From Chitinophagaceae bacterium (lineage in GTDB: Bacteria; Bacteroidota; Bacteroidia; Chitinophagales; Chitinophagaceae), in the NCBI GenBank assembly GCA_947378615.1, contig CANCKV010000151.1:1-7307 (forward strand): DNA of 7,307 nucleotides, given 5' to 3'. A model generated the notes under the pieces. The model was not told where the DNA came from. It saw only the letters and a program-made list of their open reading frames with translations, and did no database searches. Below, piece after piece: positions 1 through 6,964 of the stretch. How positions within the stretch are numbered: position 1 is the first letter of the stretch; each line of letters begins with the position of its first letter. Position numbers and translations under genes: made by a program.

Positions 1-31
1 ATAATTAACTCAACATTGATTAAGACATTTA

Positions 32-571
32 CTAATTTGCCTTACTGAATTTTTCCGTTGCCTTTATTAATTGATTTTCACCATCAGATATTTCAACCAA
101 AGCATAACGTTTTACAACATTAATAGCCATCTCATCTAAAGCGTCAATTACATTTTTATATGTTGATTCTTCATTAGGCTTTATGACAATGAAAAAATCT
201 TTTTCAGATGTAGAACGCTTTTTATTGATAATTTCCTCTCTGATATCTTTAAAACTAGATGATTTAAAATTTTTACCAGCAGGATCTAAAATTCCTTCAT
301 AATAAAAAACATGATTTTCAGAACCTAGTAAAATAGTTAGAGCACCAGAATTTTTAATCTTAGTATCGTTATCAGGTTTATCTGCTTCTTTAGGCAAATT
401 GAGCTTAAAAGCAGTAGGTTGACTCATTGTAGTCGTAAATATAAAAAAGGTAATCAACAAAAAACCTAGATCAACCATCGGAGTTAAGTCAATTCTTGTA
501 GATAATTTTTTACCTTTTTTTACACCGGGACCCTTTTTATGACCACCACCCGAGGTATCCATTTCTGCCAT
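32..571 (-). CDS. exbD: ExbD/TolR-family protein, copy 2
   Basis: Second ExbD-type stator subunit of the cluster, 179 aa. A basic, Gly/Lys-rich cytoplasmic tail (1-25) leads into RIDLTPMVDLGFLLITFFIF (26-45). This keeps the classical D-x-T-P-x-x-D motif, with Asp34 as the expected proton-carrying residue. The periplasmic domain has the ALTILLGSENHVFYYEG strand block (77-93) and the closing block FFIVIKPNEESTYKNVIDAL (126-145), then a charged C-terminal tail. It shares little sequence with the neighbouring copy outside the membrane motif, so the pair is not a recent duplication. Two unlike ExbDs beside one ExbB suggest a mixed stator dimer or alternate complexes. The stop TAG is at 32-34; only 31 bp of window remain beyond it, and a following gene such as tonB cannot be seen. 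Confidence 0.9.
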   Translation of the reverse strand: MAEMDTSGGGHKKGPGVKKGKKLSTRIDLTPMVDLGFLLITFFIFTTTMSQPTAFKLNLPKEADKPDNDTKIKNSGALTILLGSENHVFYYEGILDPAGKNFKSSSFKDIREEIINKKRSTSEKDFFIVIKPNEESTYKNVIDALDEMAINVVKRYALVEISDGENQLIKATEKFSKAN

Positions 572-596
572 AACGAATAATATTTAGTGTTAAAAA

Positions 597-1247
597 CTAA
601 TCTTCTTTGATTCCAGTTTTCGACTGATTCATTTTCCACAAATCGGAACCAATAGGTACAGATTCTGGATTTGTAACCATTTGAAACTTTAAAAAATCAT
701 TCTTTTTAAATGCATAAATTACATTCTTAAAAGAAGGATATTTAGAAAAGTTATCTCCTTTTAATAAAAGATTTACTTTTTGACCTTGATAAGAATCATT
801 CACAATTTTCATCCAATCTACCAACTCATTAGTGATACTATCCTTACATGGAATACCAGGTAATAGATTACCCTTACGAGATTCTTCAGGAATATTCAAA
901 AAGGATGATAATTGACTAAAACTAGTGCCAAAGAATTTAGATTTAGCAAATTTATTTACATCTAAATTTAAGTTTTTTGTTGTATTTAAAGTTGTAGCAA
1001 TAAATACTTTTTTAGCTTCATCATCTAAAGAAATAAAAACCTTACCATTTTTATCAATAGTAATCAACACAATATCTTTATCAGGAGCAACTTTAGAAGC
1101 TACTGAACTAGGCGTGTTGACTGTTATTGCCTCTGACGCCTTAAACTTTGTGGTTAAAATAAAGAAACTCAACAAAAGGAACGCAACATCACACATTGCA
1201 GTCATATCAATTGAAGTACTTTTTCGTGGCAATTTTGGCCTAGACAT
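597..1247 (-). CDS. exbD: ExbD/TolR-family protein, copy 1 (long, divergent)
   Basis: Biopolymer-transport stator partner of the ExbB encoded just upstream: one N-terminal membrane helix (about 18-36) and a periplasmic domain. The diagnostic segment is SIDMTAMCDVAFLLLSFFIL (12-31), with Asp20 in the position of the protonatable Asp25 of E. coli ExbD. The usual T-P of this motif is T-A here. The periplasmic part has the normal first strand/turn block DIVLITIDKNGKVFI (58-72) and the final block NLLLKGDNFSKYPSFKNVIY (149-168). Between them lies an insert of roughly 70 residues (77-147) not found in classical ExbD, containing GNLLPGIPCKDS. At 216 aa it is much longer than the usual 130-150. It is 26 bp after exbB and 25 bp before the second exbD. 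An ExbD assignment is firm; its exact task is not. Confidence 0.88.
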   Translation of the reverse strand: MSRPKLPRKSTSIDMTAMCDVAFLLLSFFILTTKFKASEAITVNTPSSVASKVAPDKDIVLITIDKNGKVFISLDDEAKKVFIATTLNTTKNLNLDVNKFAKSKFFGTSFSQLSSFLNIPEESRKGNLLPGIPCKDSITNELVDWMKIVNDSYQGQKVNLLLKGDNFSKYPSFKNVIYAFKKNDFLKFQMVTNPESVPIGSDLWKMNQSKTGIKED

Positions 1248-1273
1248 AGTATTCCATTTATGATTTTACAAAA

Positions 1274-2131
1274 TTATTTATAATTCGAAGCGAAGCTTTG
1301 CGTTAATGTAAAACCAGATTCATCAATACCGTAAGTAATTGCATCAATCCTAGTAGTAAAAATATTATAAGTAATAATTGCTATTGCAGAAGTACCAATA
1401 CCGAGTGCAGTATTATACAAGGCTTCAGAAATACCTTGTGATAATTTCTGAGCAGCTTCTCCCCCACCACTATCGCCTAAAGCTGAGAAAGAACGTATCA
1501 TACCAAGTACAGTACCTAACAAACCTAATAAAGTAGCAACTGAGGCAATAGTAGATAAAAATACCAAGTTCTTTTCTAACATTGGTAATTCTAATGCAGT
1601 AGCTTCTTCTACTTCCTTTTGTATAATTATAATTTTTTGCTCAGTAGTAAGATCGGTAACTCCGATCATTTCTTTATATTTATGAAGTCCTCCTTTCATT
1701 ACATTACCTACAGCTCCTTTTTGTTTGTCACACTCAGCTATTGCCTTTTCTACATCTTTATTTGCTAAATGAAATTGTACTTTTCTAATAAACTCAGAAA
1801 TATTTCCAGTACCAGCAGCTTTAACAATTGTTAATAATCTTTCAATTACAAAAGTCAAAACAGTTAAAAAACATCCAATAAGAATAGGAACAATAATACC
1901 TCCTAAATACATTTTTGAAAAACCACTAACAGGACCTTCATGATTAGGCCAAAAACCACCTTTTAAATCAGGCTTTGTAAAATTTGAAGCATTACCAATA
2001 AAAAACCTCCAAATAATATATCCCATTAAAATACATGCAAAAGGTGCAATTGTTGATACTAAACTAGCTCCTTTCTTTCCAGAATTAATATTCTGTACTG
2101 GTACACTTCCACTTGTTTTAACTTCCGCCAT
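1274..2131 (-). CDS. exbB: MotA/TolQ/ExbB-family proton channel protein
   Basis: Inner-membrane stator subunit of an ExbB-ExbD proton channel, the class that energises TonB-dependent outer-membrane transport (or Tol-Pal). The 285-aa protein has four predicted membrane helices: about 25-46, 74-103, 186-214 and 233-258. Classical E. coli ExbB has three, so the first helix is extra, followed by a short segment with Gly, Trp and Pro (58-70) that should face the periplasm; the N-terminus would then be cytoplasmic. The family core is clear: a cytoplasmic helical loop (104-185), then ATLLGLLGTVLGMI (199-212) and ISEALYNTALGIG (234-246). Thr207 and Thr241 fall where E. coli ExbB has the channel residues Thr148 and Thr181. 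Its two ExbD partners are encoded next. Whether it serves TonB, Tol or the T9SS cannot be decided from sequence; ExbB of a TonB system is the best guess. Confidence 0.9.
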   Translation of the reverse strand: MAEVKTSGSVPVQNINSGKKGASLVSTIAPFACILMGYIIWRFFIGNASNFTKPDLKGGFWPNHEGPVSGFSKMYLGGIIVPILIGCFLTVLTFVIERLLTIVKAAGTGNISEFIRKVQFHLANKDVEKAIAECDKQKGAVGNVMKGGLHKYKEMIGVTDLTTEQKIIIIQKEVEEATALELPMLEKNLVFLSTIASVATLLGLLGTVLGMIRSFSALGDSGGGEAAQKLSQGISEALYNTALGIGTSAIAIITYNIFTTRIDAITYGIDESGFTLTQSFASNYK

Positions 2132-2160
2132 TGTTATTATATTTATAATTTAATTTTAAA

Positions 2161-3213
2161 TTAATAAGCCCACAAATCTTGTTCGTAATTAAATATTTTG
2201 TCTTTTATCGCATCACCCTCTAACAAAATAAACAATTTATTCTTACCATATTTTTGAGTCAATGTTTGGTCAAAAGGATTATCAATAGTAGCTTTTGTGA
2301 TGTAACTACTAAACATTCGACTTTCAAATAAATCCTCCCAACTCATTCTTGCACCAAAGTTTTTGGGATTATATACCTGATATTTAGCTAATGTAGGTCT
2401 CAAATCAGGATAATATAACCAAAACAAGGTAAAGTTTCCTATGAATACACTACCATCAGATGAATATTTAGGCATTTGAGGAGCTATTCCTAAAATACGT
2501 GTATATAATCTTGATGTTTCTTTATCGAAAACAACTTCTTCTTTAATTTTATATTTATAAACCGAGTCCAATTCAACAGGTTTAGATTTAATATCATATC
2601 TAACAATATTTCCATCTAAATCTTGTACAGGAATTGTATCAGGCTTACCTGCAGACAATGAAGCCAAAGCTTGTTCTGTAGTGAAAGGAGTAGTAAACCG
2701 ATCATCATTAGGATCAAAAGCAGTTACTCCAGACTTGATAGCATTAATTAATATGTTAATAAATCTTTGAGAACCATTGTTTTCAATCAAAGAATATCTA
2801 AAAGGCAAATTAATTTTTTCTCTAGCATCAATTTCACGCCAAATTCTTTGTTTATAAACAGCGTCATCTTCCCTGATAAATTTATAAACAAGAGGAGTAC
2901 GATCCTTCACTAACTGAGCATCAATAATATTATCTGGGCGCAAAGATTGTTTAACTGTATCATTTATACCCGTTCCAGCGCTAGAAGCAGCTGAGATTGA
3001 TACATAAGGAATTTTTGTCTGATTATTACCACCAATTGGCTTAGTAGGTGTAACAGGTGCAGCAGCATTATTTAAAGGTTGAGCAGGCTGAGTATTTCCA
3101 CGTTTAGGTGGACGTACAGGAGCCGCTTTTTTCCTTGCTTGTGCAAATATCACATTCACAGACAAAACTAGAAAACAAAATGTGTAGAATAAATATTTAA
3201 GAAACCTATACAT
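2161..3213 (-). CDS. gldN: T9SS ring protein GldN/PorN
   Basis: Periplasmic partner of the lipoprotein GldK in the T9SS ring; in studied systems it also contacts the tip of GldM. The 350-aa protein has a Sec signal peptide (about 1-24, likely cleaved after VIFA). It is followed by a Pro/Ala/Lys-rich low-complexity linker (about 26-65) longer than the minimal family form. The conserved body contains IREDDAVYKQRIWREIDARE (113-132) followed by KINLPF, then RLYTRILGIAPQ (235-246), LFWLYYPDLRP (263-273) and NFGARMSWEDLFESRMFSSY (285-304) before NPFD. These W, R and D/E-rich blocks are what identify GldN. The two-residue Ala-Tyr end right after DLW is intact, not truncated. Start is the ATG at 3213, almost touching the gldM stop; the next gene, exbB, follows after 29 bp. 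Confidence 0.95.
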   Translation of the reverse strand: MYRFLKYLFYTFCFLVLSVNVIFAQARKKAAPVRPPKRGNTQPAQPLNNAAAPVTPTKPIGGNNQTKIPYVSISAASSAGTGINDTVKQSLRPDNIIDAQLVKDRTPLVYKFIREDDAVYKQRIWREIDAREKINLPFRYSLIENNGSQRFINILINAIKSGVTAFDPNDDRFTTPFTTEQALASLSAGKPDTIPVQDLDGNIVRYDIKSKPVELDSVYKYKIKEEVVFDKETSRLYTRILGIAPQMPKYSSDGSVFIGNFTLFWLYYPDLRPTLAKYQVYNPKNFGARMSWEDLFESRMFSSYITKATIDNPFDQTLTQKYGKNKLFILLEGDAIKDKIFNYEQDLWAY

Positions 3214-3218
3214 AAAAC

Positions 3219-4772
3219 TTAATTTGTTAAATTGAAACCAATCAACGGTAAAGTACGAGTTCTACCGTCAGGACCAACTGCTTTTATATCATCAAAAGTA
3301 ACTGTAGTGCCATTTACACAACGATCAATTACTTTTTTAGCATCTGCTCCAAAAATAGCACCGACATTTTGTGCAGCCCCAGGATTTTCAGTAAATCCTT
3401 TACCTGTAGCATATAAAGTATAACTAGTAATTGTATATTTAACACCTTCAAAGATGAAATTTTCTAATTCAGCCCTTAAACCCATTTGAGATTTAAAGTT
3501 ATTTGCTGAAATCTTACCACCTTTACTACTACCAACTTTAGCAACAGGATCAGGAATTGGTTTTACTCTAAATTTAAATGGTGTCGATTTTCCATCAACT
3601 GTAACAGTTACATTACATTCAGTACCACCAGTTACACTAACATCATATTTCCCAGGACCAGTCTTAGTAGCAGAACCATTATCCAATGAAATAGTTGTTG
3701 CTTCATCACCCTTAGCTCCACCAGAAACACTAATTGGGTTAGGCAAACCAATATAGAAAATTTTGGTAGCATCAGCACTCACACTAGCACCTGTAGGAGA
3801 ACCAACTACATATTTGATTTCCTTTTCTAATGTACCAGTTTGACCATTAGGCTTTTTAAAATCAATTCTTACTTTTTTACTGTAAGAACCTGGAGAACTA
3901 ACAGTTGTTTTATATTCAGCAACTCCCTCAGCGTTTAAAGCAACACTTGAACCATCAATTGTAACTGATGGCTTAGCAGCACTACTAAATGCTCCAACAC
4001 CACCTGTAATTTTAAGTTCTTGACCCGGCATCAAATATTCTGAACTCTGACTAGCTATAGCTTGAAACTGATCGAAAACTATTTTAACAGAGCCTACTTT
4101 TTTAATACAAAAATCAACAACTGTTGCTTCACTATTTTTAATATCATTCTGAAATTTACTCAAAATGGTTACAGCAGCTACAGTAGGAGTCATGTGAAAA
4201 TAAGTATAAGCCCAAGGCATGACCTTACCACTTTTATTTAAAGACTCAGGAACTGTCAAATCTAAAGGAAGTTCATTTTCAAATTTCTCCTTAATCTCAG
4301 GATCAATTTTCAATAAGTTTTCCTTATATTGAGTAAGCTTTTCTAATAATTCAGCACCAGCTTTTTCACCTTCAGGCCCTTCTACTAACATATGAGAAGC
4401 ATCCAAATTATCATAGCTATACTTAATTATTTTTCCATCTGGCCCCTTTTCCGGCTTAGAATGATCAATAAGTTTATTCTTCAAATCCTCTAAATAAGCA
4501 CTTACATCATCAGAATACTTCTTCGCCAAATCTGCTTTTGGTTTCCATGCCGCAGCAGAATCATGAGTTTCAGGCTTTTTTAACATCTCTTCAAAAGATG
4601 TGAAAATAGTTTGATCCTTTTTATCAATTATATTGTTTGAATTAATTAAACTTCTATTTACCGTCTTAAAGGCATTTAATATTTCTGATGATACATTCAA
4701 TGCTAACAGGGCTGTTAGAACCAAATACATCACATTAATCATCTTCTGCCGCGGCTCTTTAGGTAAAGACAT
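3219..4772 (-). CDS. gldM: T9SS/gliding motor shaft protein GldM/PorM
   Basis: Partner of GldL: in known systems a dimer anchored by one helix in the inner membrane, whose long periplasmic shaft reaches the GldK/GldN ring. The 517-aa protein begins with the hallmark PRQKMINVMYLVLTALLALN segment and one membrane helix (about 11-29). Arg8, Tyr16 and Glu30 are in the places of the conserved Arg9, Tyr17 and Glu31 of F. johnsoniae GldM; the Glu is essential to the motor there. Next comes an all-helical first periplasmic domain (about 30-222), then beta-rich domains at about 224-322, 323-404 and 405-517. The last includes GGKISANNFKSQMGLRAELE and ends LPLIGFNLTN, as usual for the family. Domain borders are estimated from sequence texture and the published GldM/PorM architecture. 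Length matches the family. The stop lies 5 bp before gldN, implying tight co-translation. Confidence 0.96.
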   Translation of the reverse strand: MSLPKEPRQKMINVMYLVLTALLALNVSSEILNAFKTVNRSLINSNNIIDKKDQTIFTSFEEMLKKPETHDSAAAWKPKADLAKKYSDDVSAYLEDLKNKLIDHSKPEKGPDGKIIKYSYDNLDASHMLVEGPEGEKAGAELLEKLTQYKENLLKIDPEIKEKFENELPLDLTVPESLNKSGKVMPWAYTYFHMTPTVAAVTILSKFQNDIKNSEATVVDFCIKKVGSVKIVFDQFQAIASQSSEYLMPGQELKITGGVGAFSSAAKPSVTIDGSSVALNAEGVAEYKTTVSSPGSYSKKVRIDFKKPNGQTGTLEKEIKYVVGSPTGASVSADATKIFYIGLPNPISVSGGAKGDEATTISLDNGSATKTGPGKYDVSVTGGTECNVTVTVDGKSTPFKFRVKPIPDPVAKVGSSKGGKISANNFKSQMGLRAELENFIFEGVKYTITSYTLYATGKGFTENPGAAQNVGAIFGADAKKVIDRCVNGTTVTFDDIKAVGPDGRTRTLPLIGFNLTN

Positions 4773-4820
4773 ATATTATAATATTTTAAATTTAGAGAAT
4801 AAAGTTAATAAGATGATGTA

Positions 4821-5573
4821 CTACGCACGACCTTGCATAGCAGTCAACATATTTCCATATACCTGATTTAATTTACTAAGATTATTTGCCAAAGCAGAAA
4901 TTTGTTCTTTTGCCTTAGTTGCATCCGCAGCAGTACCTTGCATTGTATTAGCTACTTGCTCAAGTTTACCATAGAATGCATTTACAGCTTTCAAATGATT
5001 GTTACTTTGTTGCAATTCCAATTCATACATTGTATTCATTGAAGTAAGATTTTTAGTCAAACTTTGAATCTGTACATGGAATTGTTTAGTTCCTTCTGCC
5101 GAAGTATTAAATCCAGACAAAGCAGATGTAGCTTGAGTAACTGCTCCACTAATTGAACCTAAAGAATCTGCAGCTTGCTTTGTTTTAACCCCAAAATCAG
5201 CTGTGTTTTTAACTACATCGCCAATTTCTCCAAAATTATTAACTGTTGAACCTAATTTCTTAAATCCTTCACTTAATTTCCCAAGATTAGTTGGTGTAAT
5301 ATCAGCTTCAGACAACATTTTTTCCATTGTTTTCAATGCAGTATTACCTTTAACTTGTTCAAGTGGAGCTTCTGCATGTCCTGCATCAGGAGGAGGCAAT
5401 AAACCATAAACAATAAATATCAATGCTTCTGTTCCCAAACCAATTGGCAAAAAGAAATCAGAACCTGGATAGTGTTGAATCTTGAAAAGTGCACCTATAA
5501 TTACAATTGATGCTCCGAAACAAACGAAAACGTTAAGTGCTCTATTTGCACCTTTTGAAAGACCTGCTGACAT
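4821..5573 (-). CDS. gldL: T9SS/gliding motor inner-membrane protein GldL/PorL
   Basis: Cytoplasmic-membrane half of the GldL-GldM proton-driven motor that powers type IX secretion and, where present, gliding. The 250-aa protein has two N-terminal membrane helices (about 14-30 and 41-58) joined by the short family loop FKIQHYPGS. The rest is a long cytoplasmic region (about 65-250), predicted largely helical/coiled-coil, rich in Ser, Thr, Asn and Gln. Charged residues in or beside the membrane that match the family are Lys31, His34 and Glu49 (in TEALIF); from memory they correspond to Lys27, His30 and Glu49 of Flavobacterium johnsoniae GldL, which line the proton path. A second intramembrane Glu reported for that protein has no obvious partner here, where the helix ends IVYGLLPPP. 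Start is the ATG at 5573 after an A-rich leader with no Shine-Dalgarno. It sits between gldK and gldM as in most T9SS loci. Confidence 0.95.
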   Translation of the reverse strand: MSAGLSKGANRALNVFVCFGASIVIIGALFKIQHYPGSDFFLPIGLGTEALIFIVYGLLPPPDAGHAEAPLEQVKGNTALKTMEKMLSEADITPTNLGKLSEGFKKLGSTVNNFGEIGDVVKNTADFGVKTKQAADSLGSISGAVTQATSALSGFNTSAEGTKQFHVQIQSLTKNLTSMNTMYELELQQSNNHLKAVNAFYGKLEQVANTMQGTAADATKAKEQISALANNLSKLNQVYGNMLTAMQGRA

Positions 5574-5637
5574 TTTTTTTAATTTTTAGATGATTGATAT
5601 TTGTTTGATTGAAAAATTTTAATATTATTTGATTACT

Positions 5638-6915
5638 TTATTTACGTGGAACTAAGTCAATTACACAACGAAAACCAATGTATGATTTTGAAGTATCCTG
5701 ATACTCATAATTTCTAGTACTAGTTTGTAGGTAGTATCCTACATCTTTCCAAGAACCACCTCTAACCACTTTTCTCTTCATACGGGGAGGATCAGCATCA
5801 GTTGCATCGTATCTCAAATCTGGACTCATATCATGTAATATGTTGTAAGCACCCTCGTTAAAGTAAGAGTTTGTCCATTCTGAAACATTACCAGCCATAT
5901 TATACAAACCAAAACCATTTGGCCAATAAGAATCAACCCTTACAGTGTAGAATCCACCATCTTCAGCATAGTTACCTCTACCTGGTTTGAAGTTTGCTAA
6001 CAAACAACCTTTCTTGTTTCTTAAATAGTAGTTACCCCAAGGATACATAGAATTACTTCTTCCGCCTCTAGCTGCATATTCCCACTCGGCTTCACTAGGC
6101 AACCTGAAATCACTTTCGGTAGCCATTTTCTTCCTTTCCAAATATGAATTCAAATATTTTGTTCTCCAATTACAAAAAGCAGTTGCTTGTTTCCAATTGA
6201 CACCAACCACTGGATACAAACCAAATGAAGGGTGAGCAAAATATCTTTTAGTCATTGGCTCATTATATGAATAAGAGAAATCACGCATCCATACAGCCGT
6301 ATCAGGATAAATTCCAACCTTTCTGGTATCAAAGAATTTTAAAGGATTTTTCTTAAAAGCTTCCTTATTTTCCTTTTTAACCATTTCGTCCATTTTAAGA
6401 ACTGTATAAGTAAATACTAATTTCTCAGGATTAAAGAATGGTTTTGTTGCTTGTGCATCTACTTTAATAAAGTAACCTGTACTAGCCAATTGATCTCGGA
6501 ATTTTGGTTCATCGTATTTGATATTCTTCAACTGATTCCAATGAACTATCGTATCATAATAAGGAGCACCTAACATTACTGCAACGGTAGAATCTCTTAC
6601 CCAATTTACGAATTGACGATACTTATTATTTGTAATTTCAGTAGCATCCATCCAAAATCCAGGGATAGAAACTTCCCGATTTCTTGAAGTAAATGTGTAA
6701 TTGATATCTTCATCGCTAGGCCCCATGTGGAAAGTTCCTGGTGGAACATAAACCATTCCTAAAGGCATAGCCATACTGGCCTTGGCACTTGGTGAAACTC
6801 CATGAACCTGACCATCATCAACTACGCCACTTCTTGATTTGCCTTTATTACTACAACTGTCTAACGCTAGTGTTAGTACAAGAATAAAAATAAGGAATAA
6901 ACAATTTTTTATCAT
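5638..6915 (-). CDS. gldK: T9SS ring lipoprotein GldK/PorK (SUMF1/FGE-like fold)
   Basis: Outer-membrane-associated lipoprotein that, in characterised Bacteroidota, forms the large periplasmic ring of the type IX secretion system with GldN. With the ATG at 6915 the protein is 425 aa. It begins with a hydrophobic signal and a lipobox L-D-S-C with the lipidated Cys at about residue 21. A sulfatase-modifying-factor (FGE-like) domain then runs from MVYVPPGTFHMG (about 54-65) through TEITNNKYRQF (92-102), VVGVNWKQATAFCNW (236-250), RLPSEAEWEYAARGG (271-285) and NGFGLYNMAGNVSEW (333-347) to RGGSW (385-389) and IGFRC (413-417). True formylglycine-generating enzymes have a Cys pair just after the RGGS segment; here the stretch reads SWKDVGYYLQTSTRNYE, so a structural role is expected. 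A longer in-frame start exists only as a TTG at 6924, too close to the inferred transcription start; the ATG is preferred. First gene of the operon, 64 bp before gldL. Confidence 0.95.
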   Translation of the reverse strand: MIKNCLFLIFILVLTLALDSCSNKGKSRSGVVDDGQVHGVSPSAKASMAMPLGMVYVPPGTFHMGPSDEDINYTFTSRNREVSIPGFWMDATEITNNKYRQFVNWVRDSTVAVMLGAPYYDTIVHWNQLKNIKYDEPKFRDQLASTGYFIKVDAQATKPFFNPEKLVFTYTVLKMDEMVKKENKEAFKKNPLKFFDTRKVGIYPDTAVWMRDFSYSYNEPMTKRYFAHPSFGLYPVVGVNWKQATAFCNWRTKYLNSYLERKKMATESDFRLPSEAEWEYAARGGRSNSMYPWGNYYLRNKKGCLLANFKPGRGNYAEDGGFYTVRVDSYWPNGFGLYNMAGNVSEWTNSYFNEGAYNILHDMSPDLRYDATDADPPRMKRKVVRGGSWKDVGYYLQTSTRNYEYQDTSKSYIGFRCVIDLVPRK

Positions 6916-6935
6916 AATAAACAATTACAGTGTCG

Positions 6936-6964
6936 CAAATATATATTTTAAGTTGAAATATCAA
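6936..6964 (-). promoter_or_regulatory. Candidate Bacteroidota housekeeping promoter for gldK operon
   Basis: Read on the minus strand, TATATTTG (6936-6943) is a perfect match to the Bacteroidota -7 consensus TAnnTTTG. A TTG at 6962-6964 lies 18 bp further upstream, about where the -33 element is expected. Transcription would start near 6929-6931, giving a leader of about 15 nt before the ATG at 6915. No other spacer in the cluster has such a match. The sequence is AT-rich, so chance matches are possible. Confidence 0.55.

Noticed and set aside
925..1263. 112-codon plus-strand frame opposite exbD copy 1
   Set aside because: It lies wholly antisense to a clear ExbD gene and mirrors its membrane-helix codons; no family motif and no promoter or ribosome site.
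3232..3423. 63-codon plus-strand frame inside gldM
   Set aside because: Antisense to the conserved C-terminal domain of GldM; a shadow of that gene's codon use.
4773..4784. Perfect 12-base palindrome ATATTATAATAT directly before the gldM ATG
   Set aside because: Composed only of A and T in a spacer that is nearly all A/T, so it is likely chance; it would form no stable hairpin and has no second copy.
4633..4866. 77-codon plus-strand frame across the gldM start and the gldL end
   Set aside because: Overlaps two well supported genes on the other strand; the product has no recognisable feature.
5203..5409. 68-codon plus-strand frame inside gldL
   Set aside because: Antisense to the coiled-coil region of GldL, with no independent support.
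5574..5637. Possible terminator or second promoter in the longest spacer, gldK-gldL
   Set aside because: The run of A/T has only tiny AAAATTTT-type symmetry, no GC-containing stem, and no TAnnTTTG box on the minus strand.
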